A model generated the notes under the pieces. The model did not search any database. It had not been told where the DNA came from and saw only the letters and a list, made by a program, of their open reading frames with translations. From contig JAPKBW010000005.1 of assembly GCA_028823235.1 (NCBI GenBank), positions 62,001 to 126,000 on the forward strand: DNA of 64,000 nt. Direction: 5' to 3'. The position numbers were made by a program, and so were the translations under genes. Numbering within the stretch: the stretch's first letter is position 1; every line of letters starts with the position of its first letter. Of the stretch, positions 52,809-61,215 are shown one piece after another. The stretch comes from Longimicrobiales bacterium (lineage in GTDB: Bacteria > Gemmatimonadota > Gemmatimonadetes > Longimicrobiales > Gaopeijiaceae).

Positions 52809-54653
52809 CTAGGCCGGCTGGTTGGCCTTCTTCGCCGCCTTCCTCCGCTGATTCGGATCGAGGACACGCTTCCGAAGCCGAATACCATCTGGCGTCACCT
52901 CGATCAACTCGTCGTCCTGGATGAACTCCAGGGCGAGTTCCATCGTCATCTGGCGGGGCGGCTCCAGCTTGATGTTTTCGTCGGATGACGTGGTCCTCAT
53001 GTTCGTGAGCTTCTTTTCCTTGCTCACGTTCACATCCATATCGTCAGCACGTGCGTTCTCTCCAACGATCATTCCGCAGTAACAGTCTACCCCGGGCTTC
53101 ACGAAGAGCGTGGCGCGCTCCTGAAGGCCAAAGAGTCCAAAGCCCACGGCTTTCCCGTGGCGATCGGCGACCAGCACGCCGCGCGACCGCCCCCGCAGTG
53201 GGCCAGCCCATGCACCCCACTCCTGGAAATTGTGATGCAAAATGCCTTCGCCACGCGTGTCGGTCATGAACTCTGATCGGTAGCCGAAGAGCCCACGAGC
53301 TGGAATCCTGAAGCGCAGGCGGGTCGTACCCGAGTCACCCATCGGCTTCATTTCCGTCATCGCGCCTTTCCGTGGGCCGAGCTTCTCAATGACGATCCCC
53401 ACCATCTCCGACGGGACTTCAATGACCGCCTGCTCATAGGGCTCCTGAAGGCCGTCCTCGCCCTTCCGCGTGATCACCCTGGGTCGCGATACCTGAAACT
53501 CGAACCCCTCCCGACGCATCGTCTCCATGAGGATGGTCAGGTGAAGCTCCCCACGACCACTGACGGTGAAGGTGTCGGGCAGCTCTGTCCCTTCAACGCG
53601 CAGAGACACATTCCGCTCGAGTTCTTTAAACAGCCGCTCTCGCACCTGACGAGTTGTGACGAACTTTCCGACCTGGCCCGCGAACGGTGAATTGTTGACC
53701 GTGAAGTCGACGGAAAGTGTCGGCTCTTCGACGGCGATACCCCGCAGTCGCTCACGGTGCTCAGGGTCCGTGATCGTCTTGCCGATCTCGATCCCGTCGA
53801 GGCCCGCCATGGCCACGATGTCGCCTGCAGCCGCCTCCTCGACTTCGATCCTGTCGAGTCCCTGGAAGGTGTAGAGCTTCGACACCTTCGAACGCTCAGC
53901 AGCAGAGAGGTCCTCGACCATTCCTTCGTCGCCGAGGTCCAGCAGCGTCACGGTATCACCCACGCGCACCATACCACGCTCGATGCGCCCAATGGCGATG
54001 CGGCCAACGTAGGGAGAAAAGTCCAGCGTCGAGACGAGCATCTGGAACGTGCCGTCCTGATCGACATCCGGTGGCGAAAAGTACGACACGATCTTGTCGA
54101 ATAGCGGGCCCAGATCTCCACCTGTCGCTTCCGGGTCCTCAGACGCCCAACCATCCCGCCCGACCGCGTAGAGGAACGGGGCGTCGAGCTGCGCATCCGT
54201 CGCTTCCAGATCCATAAACAGCTCGAGCACTTCGTCGTGCACTTCGTGGGGCCGGGCGTCGTGCCGGTCGACCTTGTTGATGACCACCAGCGGGAGGATG
54301 CCGAGATCGAGTGCCTTCCGCGTAACGAACCTCGTTTGCGGCATCGGACCCTCGGCGGCATCGACCAACAGAACAACTCCGTCGACCATTCGCAGCACCC
54401 GTTCGACCTCGCCACCAAAGTCGGCGTGTCCAGGGGTGTCGACGATATTGATCTTCGTGTCTTTCCAGTGCACCGCCGTGTTCTTGGCGAGGATGGTGAT
54501 TCCGCGCTCTTTCTCGAGTGGATTGGAGTCCATCACCCGCTCTTCGACCTGCTGGTTTTCACGGAATACGCCGGCCTGACCGAACATCTGGTCTACCAGT
54601 GTGGTTTTTCCGTGATCGACGTGCGCGATGATCGCGATGTTGCGAATTGGCAT
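52809..54653 (-). CDS. typA: Ribosome-associated GTPase TypA/BipA
   Basis: 614 residues from ATG 54653 (MPIRNIAIIAHVDHGKTT); an earlier in-frame start would add 13 residues before the conserved beginning. The G motifs are AHVDHGKTTL (G1), an ERGITI region (G2), DTPGHADF (G3) and INKVDRHDARP (G4). The C-terminal half carries GRGELHLTILMETMRREGFE, GDSGTTRLRFRIPARGLFGY and RTTSSDENIKLEPPRQMT. The enzyme is a 70S-bound GTPase used in stress and low temperature. Two adjacent stem-loops lie just upstream. Confidence 0.96.
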   Translation of the reverse strand: MPIRNIAIIAHVDHGKTTLVDQMFGQAGVFRENQQVEERVMDSNPLEKERGITILAKNTAVHWKDTKINIVDTPGHADFGGEVERVLRMVDGVVLLVDAAEGPMPQTRFVTRKALDLGILPLVVINKVDRHDARPHEVHDEVLELFMDLEATDAQLDAPFLYAVGRDGWASEDPEATGGDLGPLFDKIVSYFSPPDVDQDGTFQMLVSTLDFSPYVGRIAIGRIERGMVRVGDTVTLLDLGDEGMVEDLSAAERSKVSKLYTFQGLDRIEVEEAAAGDIVAMAGLDGIEIGKTITDPEHRERLRGIAVEEPTLSVDFTVNNSPFAGQVGKFVTTRQVRERLFKELERNVSLRVEGTELPDTFTVSGRGELHLTILMETMRREGFEFQVSRPRVITRKGEDGLQEPYEQAVIEVPSEMVGIVIEKLGPRKGAMTEMKPMGDSGTTRLRFRIPARGLFGYRSEFMTDTRGEGILHHNFQEWGAWAGPLRGRSRGVLVADRHGKAVGFGLFGLQERATLFVKPGVDCYCGMIVGENARADDMDVNVSKEKKLTNMRTTSSDENIKLEPPRQMTMELALEFIQDDELIEVTPDGIRLRKRVLDPNQRRKAAKKANQPA

Positions 54654-54699
54654 TGGAATATCTGAAAACGCCGGCGTGGGCGCAGGGTTCAATAGACAG

Positions 54700-54731
54700 C
54701 CGTTAAAGCTAACGGAGCGGCGTCAGCCGCT
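54700..54731. repeat. Two adjacent stem-loops between the wzz-like gene and typA
   Basis: CCGTTA/TAACGG with a 4-base loop (54700-54715) abuts AGCGGC/GCCGCT with a 4-base loop (54716-54731). No T-tract follows on the minus strand. They may form part of the typA leader, stabilise mRNA ends or mark a cold-sensitive leader. Confidence 0.35.
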
Positions 54732-54802
54732 GAACCCGGAGAGGGTGCCGGGACCTGTCCTGTCCGCCGGCCCTAGACGCACGTTTGGCGCCCTGCGACT
54801 TC

Positions 54803-55876
54803 CTACGCACCACCCATGAACGGGATCGAGCGCTTGAGACCCTTCCATGTCTTCTGGAAATCCTCACGAGCTGGATCACCTGCGCTGGGACGACGGAACG
54901 CCTCGACAAGGAACGCCATCAAGATGCCCAGCATTGCACCGAGGACGATGCCCAGTGCTGCAGTGAGCACTCGCCCACGCGGATCGTGCCGCGGCGGGAG
55001 AAATGGTACTTGAAGGACCGTAATCACCGGCGTGTCGCGCACTTCAGAGATTCGCGCCTGCTCATACGCCTGGATGAGTGTCGCCAAAACCGACGACCGA
55101 CGGGTCACTTCGCGCATGAGCGCCCCGTGTTGGAACTGGAGCAGCGGAGAATTCTGCCACTGCCGATTCGACTCAAGAAACGCACGCTGAGCGTCCTCCG
55201 TAACCTTGAGGGTACCCTCTGCTTCCCTCATCCGCCCCTCGATGAACGTCCGCTCGGACTCGGCGGTCGAGCGACGCGTCTCCTGATTGAAGCGAGCCAC
55301 CTCGGCGAGAAGCGCTTCGGCGATTGCCTTCGAGAGGTCAGGCCACTCGCTGGTGACGGAGACAGTTACCGTACCGGTTTCACGGCCGGTGGAAACGGAG
55401 AGGGCTTCTCCCCTCAACCACTCAAGGGTCTCTTCGTCACGGATCGCCTCGGTATCTGCTTCGATTTCAAGAAGGTCCTTGAGCATCACCGGGCCATGGC
55501 CTTCGACCGGATACGGTTCGTTGGCGGCTCGGGCCAAAAGCTCCCGAGAAGTAAGAATCTCCTGGTAGAACGCGGGACTCGCTTCGTTCCCACCGGAAGA
55601 ACCGGGCACATTTACGCCAAACTGCGACGCGAGCGCCATCATCTGTGAGCCGGAACCGCCCTCCGAGGCCTGTGACCGGAAGGAGGCCGCTGTCGTGAAC
55701 TGCAGGGGCCGGGACTGCGCCACCGCGATCGCAGCCAACGTCACGAGGAGCGTCGTCCAGATGATGATTCCCCGACGGCGGAGCAGAACTGTCAACACCT
55801 CCCAGAGGGAGATTTCGTCGTCGACCGGGCGTCGCGGCGCCGTCGAAGGCGATGTGGCGGGACTCAGATCAGTCAT
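54803..55876 (-). CDS. Wzz/chain-length-determinant-like protein
   Basis: 357 residues from ATG 55876 (MTDLSPATSPS). DEISLWEVLTVLLRRRGIII starts the first membrane helix, WTTLLVTLAAIAVAQSR. A periplasmic region of about 220 residues has coiled-coil stretches (SERTFIEGRMREAEGTLKVT; LMREVTRRSSVLATLIQAYE). A second helix (AALGIVLGAMLGILMAFLVE) follows a PPRHDPRGR proline motif, as in Wzz-type proteins. No tyrosine-kinase domain is fused. Such proteins set polysaccharide chain length. No linked polymerase or flippase genes are in the window. Confidence 0.9.
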   Translation of the reverse strand: MTDLSPATSPSTAPRRPVDDEISLWEVLTVLLRRRGIIIWTTLLVTLAAIAVAQSRPLQFTTAASFRSQASEGGSGSQMMALASQFGVNVPGSSGGNEASPAFYQEILTSRELLARAANEPYPVEGHGPVMLKDLLEIEADTEAIRDEETLEWLRGEALSVSTGRETGTVTVSVTSEWPDLSKAIAEALLAEVARFNQETRRSTAESERTFIEGRMREAEGTLKVTEDAQRAFLESNRQWQNSPLLQFQHGALMREVTRRSSVLATLIQAYEQARISEVRDTPVITVLQVPFLPPRHDPRGRVLTAALGIVLGAMLGILMAFLVEAFRRPSAGDPAREDFQKTWKGLKRSIPFMGGA

Positions 55877-56066
55877 CGATTGTATAGCTCGGAGACGGAC
55901 TGGAAAGACGCGTCGTCCATCCATCGGACGGCACGGAGTATCGCCGTCGCAAAACCATGCAGCAACCCGGATATCCGCCCCACCATGTCCTTCGTACGCG
56001 GATCCTCGAGGAGGGTTCGTCGGTATCCTTCCGCTTCAAGCCATCTGACTGAACAGGAGTCCTCGC

Positions 56067-57407
56067 GTGCTGATCACCCCACGACCGTCCGCCTCTGCAC
56101 TCGTGCGCCTCATCCGTAGCGGGTCCTCCGCGCTCGTGGTCGCCGTACTCTCCTCCGCTCCGGCAGTCGTCAGCGCGCAGGTCGCAGCCGCGGAGTACAC
56201 GGAGGAAGCGCAGGCCCTTCTCGCGAACTCGGCCGTCGCATCTGCTCTTCAGCTAGCGGAAGATCACGATGACTGGGCGCTCCAACGCCTGATCGAACTG
56301 ACTGAGATCCCAGCCCCGCCGTTCATGGAGATGCTTCGTGGCGAGCGGTTCGCCGAGCTCCTTCTCGAGACGGGCGCGGACTCGGTCTGGACGGATGCCG
56401 AGGGCAACGTGATCGGCCTTCGTCGGGGCCGGACTGGTGACCGAACGATCGGGTTCGGGGGTCACCTCGACACCGTCTTCCCGGAAGGGACCGATGTCAC
56501 GGTACGTCAGGTCGGGGACACGATATTCGCTCCCGGTGTCGGTGACGACACACGAGGGCTCGTGGTCGTCCTGTCGGTCCTCCGGGCGCTAGAGGAAGCG
56601 GCGGTTGAAACGGCAGACGATGTCTTGTTCGTCGGGGTGGTCGGCGAGGAGGGGCTCGGCGACCTGAGAGGAATGAAATACCTCTACCGAGACGGCGGTT
56701 TGCAGCCTGACGTTTGGATCGAAATCGACGGAGGTGGCCTTGGTCGTCTCGTATCCATGGGACTCGGCTCGGTCCGGTACCGCGTGACCTTCGCCGGCCC
56801 CGGCGGGCACTCGTGGGGTGCTTTCGGCACGGCCAATCCCGCACACGCGATGAGTCGGGCGGTTCGCTACTTCCAGGATGTCGCAGAAGAACTCACTCGC
56901 TCCGGCCCGAAGACCAGCTACAACGTCGGCCGGATCGGGGGAGGCACCTCGGTCAATTCGGTCCCCTTCGAATCGTGGATGGAGGTCGACATGCGCTCAG
57001 AGAGCCCCGCGAGCTTGAGCCGTATCGAAGACGCCTTCCTGGCTGCCATGGACCGGGGCGTTCTTGAAGAGAACGACCTTCGCCGCGAGGGCGAAGCGCT
57101 GGAGGTCATCAAGGACAGGATCGGAGATCGCCCGTCTGGAGAACTCGACCCCTCCCTTCCCATCATCCAGAGAGCACTTGCTACCACGGCAGCATTCGGA
57201 ATTGAGGGGACACTCGCTCGCTCGTCGACCGACTCGAACGTGCCGATCGCACTCGGGATTCCGGCAATCACGCTGGGTCGCGGCGGCGACGGATCGAACG
57301 GTCACGCTCCGAACGAGTTCTGGGTGAACCGCGAAGCCTACCTGGCAGTGCAGCGTGCGCTGCTGCTCGTCGTTGCGGAAGCCGGCTTCGCCGGACCGAT
57401 CAGCTGA
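56067..57407 (+). CDS. Secreted M20-family metallopeptidase
   Basis: 446 residues with a signal peptide (SALVVAVLSSAPAVVSA). Metal and catalytic residues are in GFGGHLDTVF (His, Asp), PGVGDDTRGLVVVLSVLRAL (Asp), VGEEGLGDLRGMKYL (Glu catalytic, Glu metal), WIEIDGG and NGHAPNEFW (His). It is close to tripeptidase/carboxypeptidase-type M20 proteins. Predicted periplasmic. Exact substrate unknown. It converges with the deoxyhypusine-synthase-like gene, whose stop is three bases from its own. Confidence 0.93.
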   Translation: MLITPRPSASALVRLIRSGSSALVVAVLSSAPAVVSAQVAAAEYTEEAQALLANSAVASALQLAEDHDDWALQRLIELTEIPAPPFMEMLRGERFAELLLETGADSVWTDAEGNVIGLRRGRTGDRTIGFGGHLDTVFPEGTDVTVRQVGDTIFAPGVGDDTRGLVVVLSVLRALEEAAVETADDVLFVGVVGEEGLGDLRGMKYLYRDGGLQPDVWIEIDGGGLGRLVSMGLGSVRYRVTFAGPGGHSWGAFGTANPAHAMSRAVRYFQDVAEELTRSGPKTSYNVGRIGGGTSVNSVPFESWMEVDMRSESPASLSRIEDAFLAAMDRGVLEENDLRREGEALEVIKDRIGDRPSGELDPSLPIIQRALATTAAFGIEGTLARSSTDSNVPIALGIPAITLGRGGDGSNGHAPNEFWVNREAYLAVQRALLLVVAEAGFAGPIS

Positions 57408-57410
57408 CGC

Positions 57411-58385
57411 TCAGTCGCCCAGAACCCATGCACAGATGAGGGGCGCCACGATCGCGGCATCCGAGTTGATCTCAAAAGACGGGGTCGACGGCTCGAGCTT
57501 TCCCCACGTGATCTTCTCGTTCGCCGGGGCACCCGAGTAGCCCCCGTATGAAGGCTGGGCATCGGTGATCTGGCAGAAGTAACCCCAGCAGGGCACGTCA
57601 CGACGCAGGTCCTGGGTAATGCTCGGCACCGCACAGATAGCGAAGTCCCCGGCGATACCGCCGCCGATCTGGAAGAAACCAACCGATGGGTGCGCCCCAC
57701 CCCCGTGGCTCGCTTCATACCACTCGATGAGCGACTGAAACTGCTCCGTGCCCGATTTGGCGCACGAATGATCCGGGAGTTCCCCCTTTATCACATTCGA
57801 AGTGAAAATGTTGCCTGTGGTTGAGTCCTCCCATCCGGGCGAATAAACGGGGATCCCAGCTTCCTTCGCTGCGAGCATCCATGAATTCGCCGGGTCGATC
57901 TGATAGTGCTCCGCGAGCGACGGATCGTCGAGCACCTCGAAGAGGAACTCGGACGGCATCTTTCGTTCACCGGAAGCAGCGGCGCGTTTCCAGCAGTCCA
58001 GTAGGCGCCCTGCAAGATGGCGCATGACCGTCTCAGGGATGCAGGTGTCTGTTACCCGGTTCATACCGCGCTCAAGCAGTGCCTGCTCGTCGTCTGCCGA
58101 CAGATCCCGCCACGACGGAATGATCTCATAGTCCCGATTCGCGACGAGATTGAATACGTCTTCTTCCAGATTGGCACCGGTGCACGAGATGGCGTGCACC
58201 CGGCCCGCCCGGATCATGCGAGCGAGGGTGATTCCAAATTCTCCTGTCGACATCGCACCGGCCATCGCGACCAGCATCTTGCCTCCGGCATTCACGTGCG
58301 ATTCGTATGCCTTAGCCGCATCCACGACTTCACGCGCATTGAAATGGAGATAGTTCGTCTCCATGAAGTCACGGATCGCGCCCAT
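57411..58385 (-). CDS. Deoxyhypusine-synthase-like protein
   Basis: 324 residues beginning MGAIRDFMETNYLHFNAREV. It has the family's NAD-fold and ends with the catalytic-lysine block ANEKITWGKLEPSTPSFEIN, so the active-site lysine (WGK) is kept. Other blocks are SSNVIKGE-like SNVIKGELPDHSCAKSGTEQ and FFQIGGGIAGDFAICAVPSI. Bacteria have no eIF5A, so bacterial members are thought to make homospermidine-type polyamines or other spermidine conjugates. A spermidine-synthase-like gene lies 6 kb away, without an operon link. Its true product is unknown. Confidence 0.9.
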   Translation of the reverse strand: MGAIRDFMETNYLHFNAREVVDAAKAYESHVNAGGKMLVAMAGAMSTGEFGITLARMIRAGRVHAISCTGANLEEDVFNLVANRDYEIIPSWRDLSADDEQALLERGMNRVTDTCIPETVMRHLAGRLLDCWKRAAASGERKMPSEFLFEVLDDPSLAEHYQIDPANSWMLAAKEAGIPVYSPGWEDSTTGNIFTSNVIKGELPDHSCAKSGTEQFQSLIEWYEASHGGGAHPSVGFFQIGGGIAGDFAICAVPSITQDLRRDVPCWGYFCQITDAQPSYGGYSGAPANEKITWGKLEPSTPSFEINSDAAIVAPLICAWVLGD

Positions 58386-58497
58386 CGGTCCCCCAGCGTG
58401 GTCGGGTTTTGAGAAGGCAAAAGTCTACCCAACTGCGGAAGGAGCGTCGACCGCAACGCGATATGCCTCTCGCGGTCCACGGCGATACACTTACGAG

Positions 58498-59265
58498 GTG
58501 AACACTCCAACAAACAAAGACGGCATCCGAGTCCGGAACGACAACTCCGTTGTTCGTGTGACGATCGATCGACCCGCCCAGCACAACGCACTTGGCGCGG
58601 CACAGGTCGACCGACTTCGTAGCGTTTTCGACGAGATCGAGAATGATCCGTCCGCGCGGGCGCTCGTCCTGACCGGCGCAGGAACAAAAACCTTCTCGTC
58701 GGGAGCCTCACTCGACGAGATGACCGACGGGACGATGACTGGCGAGCACTTCGATACGCTTACTGGCCGGCTCGCAAGGCTGCGCGTCCCCACGGTCGCC
58801 GCCCTAAGTGGCAGCGTATACGGGGGCGGGGCCGAACTGGCCCTATGCTGCGACTTCCGCGTCGGCGTACAGGGCATGGAACTCAGAGTGCCCGCGGCGA
58901 AGCTCGGAGTGTGCTACCCCGTTGGCGGACTGACGCGATACGTCCAGCGATTAGGGCTGCACGCCGCGAGTCGAATCCTGCTCGCAGCCGAGCTTCTGGA
59001 CGGAGACGAGCTGCTGCGAATCGGGTTCCTGACCGCACTCGTGGAACCCGAGCAACTCGTGGGTTCGGTCGACGCACTTGCGGCCCGACTGGCATCACTC
59101 GCACCCTTGGCGGTGCAAACGATGAAGAAAATATTGATCGAGATTGCGGCCGGATCACTCGATCCCGTCGAAGCTCAGCGCGGCATCGATGAGTGCAACC
59201 GCTCCAAGCATCTAGCGGAAGGACTCCAGGCATGGCGAGAGAAGCGGGACCCGGATTTCCGATGA
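58498..59265 (+). CDS. Crotonase family protein lacking the second catalytic glutamate
   Basis: 255 residues from GTG 58498. Longer frames start inside the neighbouring gene and are not protein-like. The oxyanion block is SGSVYGGGAELALCCDFRVG with the first Glu. The second block LRVPAAKLGVCYPVGGLTRY has alanine where the hydratase glutamate should be. The tail is REKRDPDFR. A plain enoyl-CoA hydratase activity is therefore doubtful. Its partner genes are not evident: it is flanked by a deoxyhypusine-synthase-like gene (divergent) and a convergent D-aminoacylase. Confidence 0.88.
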   Translation: MNTPTNKDGIRVRNDNSVVRVTIDRPAQHNALGAAQVDRLRSVFDEIENDPSARALVLTGAGTKTFSSGASLDEMTDGTMTGEHFDTLTGRLARLRVPTVAALSGSVYGGGAELALCCDFRVGVQGMELRVPAAKLGVCYPVGGLTRYVQRLGLHAASRILLAAELLDGDELLRIGFLTALVEPEQLVGSVDALAARLASLAPLAVQTMKKILIEIAAGSLDPVEAQRGIDECNRSKHLAEGLQAWREKRDPDFR

Positions 59266-59330
59266 AGGAAATCACGGAAACCAAAACGCTCTTCGCAGAA
59301 CACAACGAAACGTCGACACCTTCATTCCCG

Positions 59331-60905
59331 CTAGCGGCCTTTCAGTAATACGCGGCCGGGACGCTCTCCGGTGAACGCCCCATCCTGGACGACTGCGACA
59401 CCATTCACGAAGACATACACCATCCCCTCTGAGTAATGGTGGGGATCCGTGTACTCGGCCACGTCACGGACGGATGCGAGATCGAAGACGACGACATCCG
59501 CGGCGGCACCAGCGCGCAATACTCCGCGGTCGGTCATTCCAAACACCGACGCGGGGAGACCTGTCATACTCCGGATTGCCTGTGGTAAGCCGACCGTCCC
59601 CTTCTCGTTCACATAGAGTCGAATCTTGCGAGCGAAGGCCCCGTATGTCCGCGGGTGAGGGACGCCTTCTCCTTTCGGCACGAGGCCCCCGTCGGATGAC
59701 GTCATGGTCCAGGGCTGCTGCATAAGCGTCTCTACATCATCGACATGCATGTTGAACGACACGATGCTCACGCTGCCTCGCTTGATCAGATCGACCGCCG
59801 TCGCGATGGGATCTTGGCCGCGTTCAGCAGCGAGGTCGCTCAAGAGTCGGCCCTCTATCGACGGGTCCGGCAGGTAGCGCCGGAACTGAATGCGATCGGC
59901 GCCTCCTCGTCGCTCGAGTCCTTCGACCATCCCTTCCCGAATCCGCGACATGATGGCCGGATCAGCCATACGTGCCATGAGCGAATCGCGGCCGCCCGCC
60001 TGCGACCATCGGGGGAGCAGGGCCGCCTCGAGGCCGGTCGCAGAAGCCATGTATGGATACTGGTCAGCGAACACCTGCACGCCCTCGGTGCGCGCGCTCT
60101 CGACGCGCTGAACGATCGCTGCCCCGTATCCCCAGACGAACGGACCGAGGGCTTTCACATGCGTGAGCACGGCAGGAATTTTTGCGACCCTGCCGACATT
60201 GATCACCTCGTCGACCGCAGCGATCAGGCCTACGCTGTAGGTGGACTCGTCCCGGTAGTGACTCGTGTAGGCGCCGCCGAAGGGGGCCACTTCCTTGCCG
60301 AGTTCCTCAATCTCTTCAGGGGGCGCATAACTCCCCGGCACATAGAACGTCCCCGACGAAAGCCCCCACGCCCCTTCTGACATGCCGGCACGAACAAGTC
60401 CCCTCATGGCATCGAGTTCGGAAGTGGACGCATGCCGATCTGCTGTCCCGATGACGGCACGCCTTACCGACCCATGCGGGACGAGCTGCGCGACGTTGAG
60501 CCCCAAGCCGTCGCGAAGGAGCTCGCCACGCTGCTCTGCGAGGTCCACCGCGCCTCCCCCATCCGGGTTGATGAATACGGTCGTCAGGCCCATCGCCAGG
60601 AGCGGCTCGCCGTGACTGAGCCCCGATGAGGCGAGCCCTGGGCCGGAGTGCGAGTGCACGTCAATGAACCCCGGCGCCACATATAGTCCGGCCGCGTCGA
60701 TCACCCGGTCGGCTTCGACCTCTCCAAGATGGCCAACCGCTACGACGCGGTCCCCTTGAATGAGGACGTCTCCGTAGATCCAGGGATTTCCCGACCCGTC
60801 AAGGAGGCGGCCGCCTCGGATCAGGACGGACGATTCCTGTGCGGGAATCGTGCCAGGCACCAGAAGACATCCGATTACGAACAGCAGAACGTTGCGGAGC
60901 GTCAT
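59331..60905 (-). CDS. Secreted N-acyl-D-amino-acid deacylase (amidohydrolase family)
   Basis: 524 residues from ATG 60905 (MTLRNVLLFVIGCLLVPG), a signal peptide ending near IPAQ. The metal-binding start is APGFIDVHSHSGPGLASSGL (HxH), with TTVFINPDGGGAVDLAEQRG, VLTHVKALG (His) and a C-terminal MTSSDGGLVPKGEG (metal Asp). Later ADVVVFDLASVRDVAEYTDP and NGVAVVQDGAFTGERPGRVL are the usual amidohydrolase end. D-aminoacylases remove N-acyl groups from D-amino acids; export suggests peptide or cell-wall scavenging. Specificity is not decidable. It converges with the crotonase gene. Confidence 0.92.
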   Translation of the reverse strand: MTLRNVLLFVIGCLLVPGTIPAQESSVLIRGGRLLDGSGNPWIYGDVLIQGDRVVAVGHLGEVEADRVIDAAGLYVAPGFIDVHSHSGPGLASSGLSHGEPLLAMGLTTVFINPDGGGAVDLAEQRGELLRDGLGLNVAQLVPHGSVRRAVIGTADRHASTSELDAMRGLVRAGMSEGAWGLSSGTFYVPGSYAPPEEIEELGKEVAPFGGAYTSHYRDESTYSVGLIAAVDEVINVGRVAKIPAVLTHVKALGPFVWGYGAAIVQRVESARTEGVQVFADQYPYMASATGLEAALLPRWSQAGGRDSLMARMADPAIMSRIREGMVEGLERRGGADRIQFRRYLPDPSIEGRLLSDLAAERGQDPIATAVDLIKRGSVSIVSFNMHVDDVETLMQQPWTMTSSDGGLVPKGEGVPHPRTYGAFARKIRLYVNEKGTVGLPQAIRSMTGLPASVFGMTDRGVLRAGAAADVVVFDLASVRDVAEYTDPHHYSEGMVYVFVNGVAVVQDGAFTGERPGRVLLKGR

Positions 60906-61215
60906 GTCGCTTCCTTGCGAAGACGTATCACTTTGATAGCACGAAAATAGGGTCGACCCACATCGCAACGAAAGCAGAGGCAGGCCTGATGAAGGACCGG
61001 CGAAGCGGAATCAAGCATCCCGGATCTCCTCGACACCGTGGACGCAGCGTTGGGCTCTCAAGGGCTAGACTGCCTCGGCGAGAGGAGGACTGGGGACCTG
61101 GCTAAGTTTCGCCGCATCGACTTGGCCAATACGCTGAACCGTCTACGAACCCTCCGTGTAGACTAAGACTTCTTGGGCGAGCGAACGCCCGATAGAGCCC
61201 ATTTCGGGAGGCATC
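60906..61215. other. Intergenic region between divergent D-aminoacylase and M16 genes
   Basis: About 310 bases. No gene-like frame or strong hairpin is seen; it should hold two divergent promoters, but I find no clear -35/-10 pair. Confidence 0.4.
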
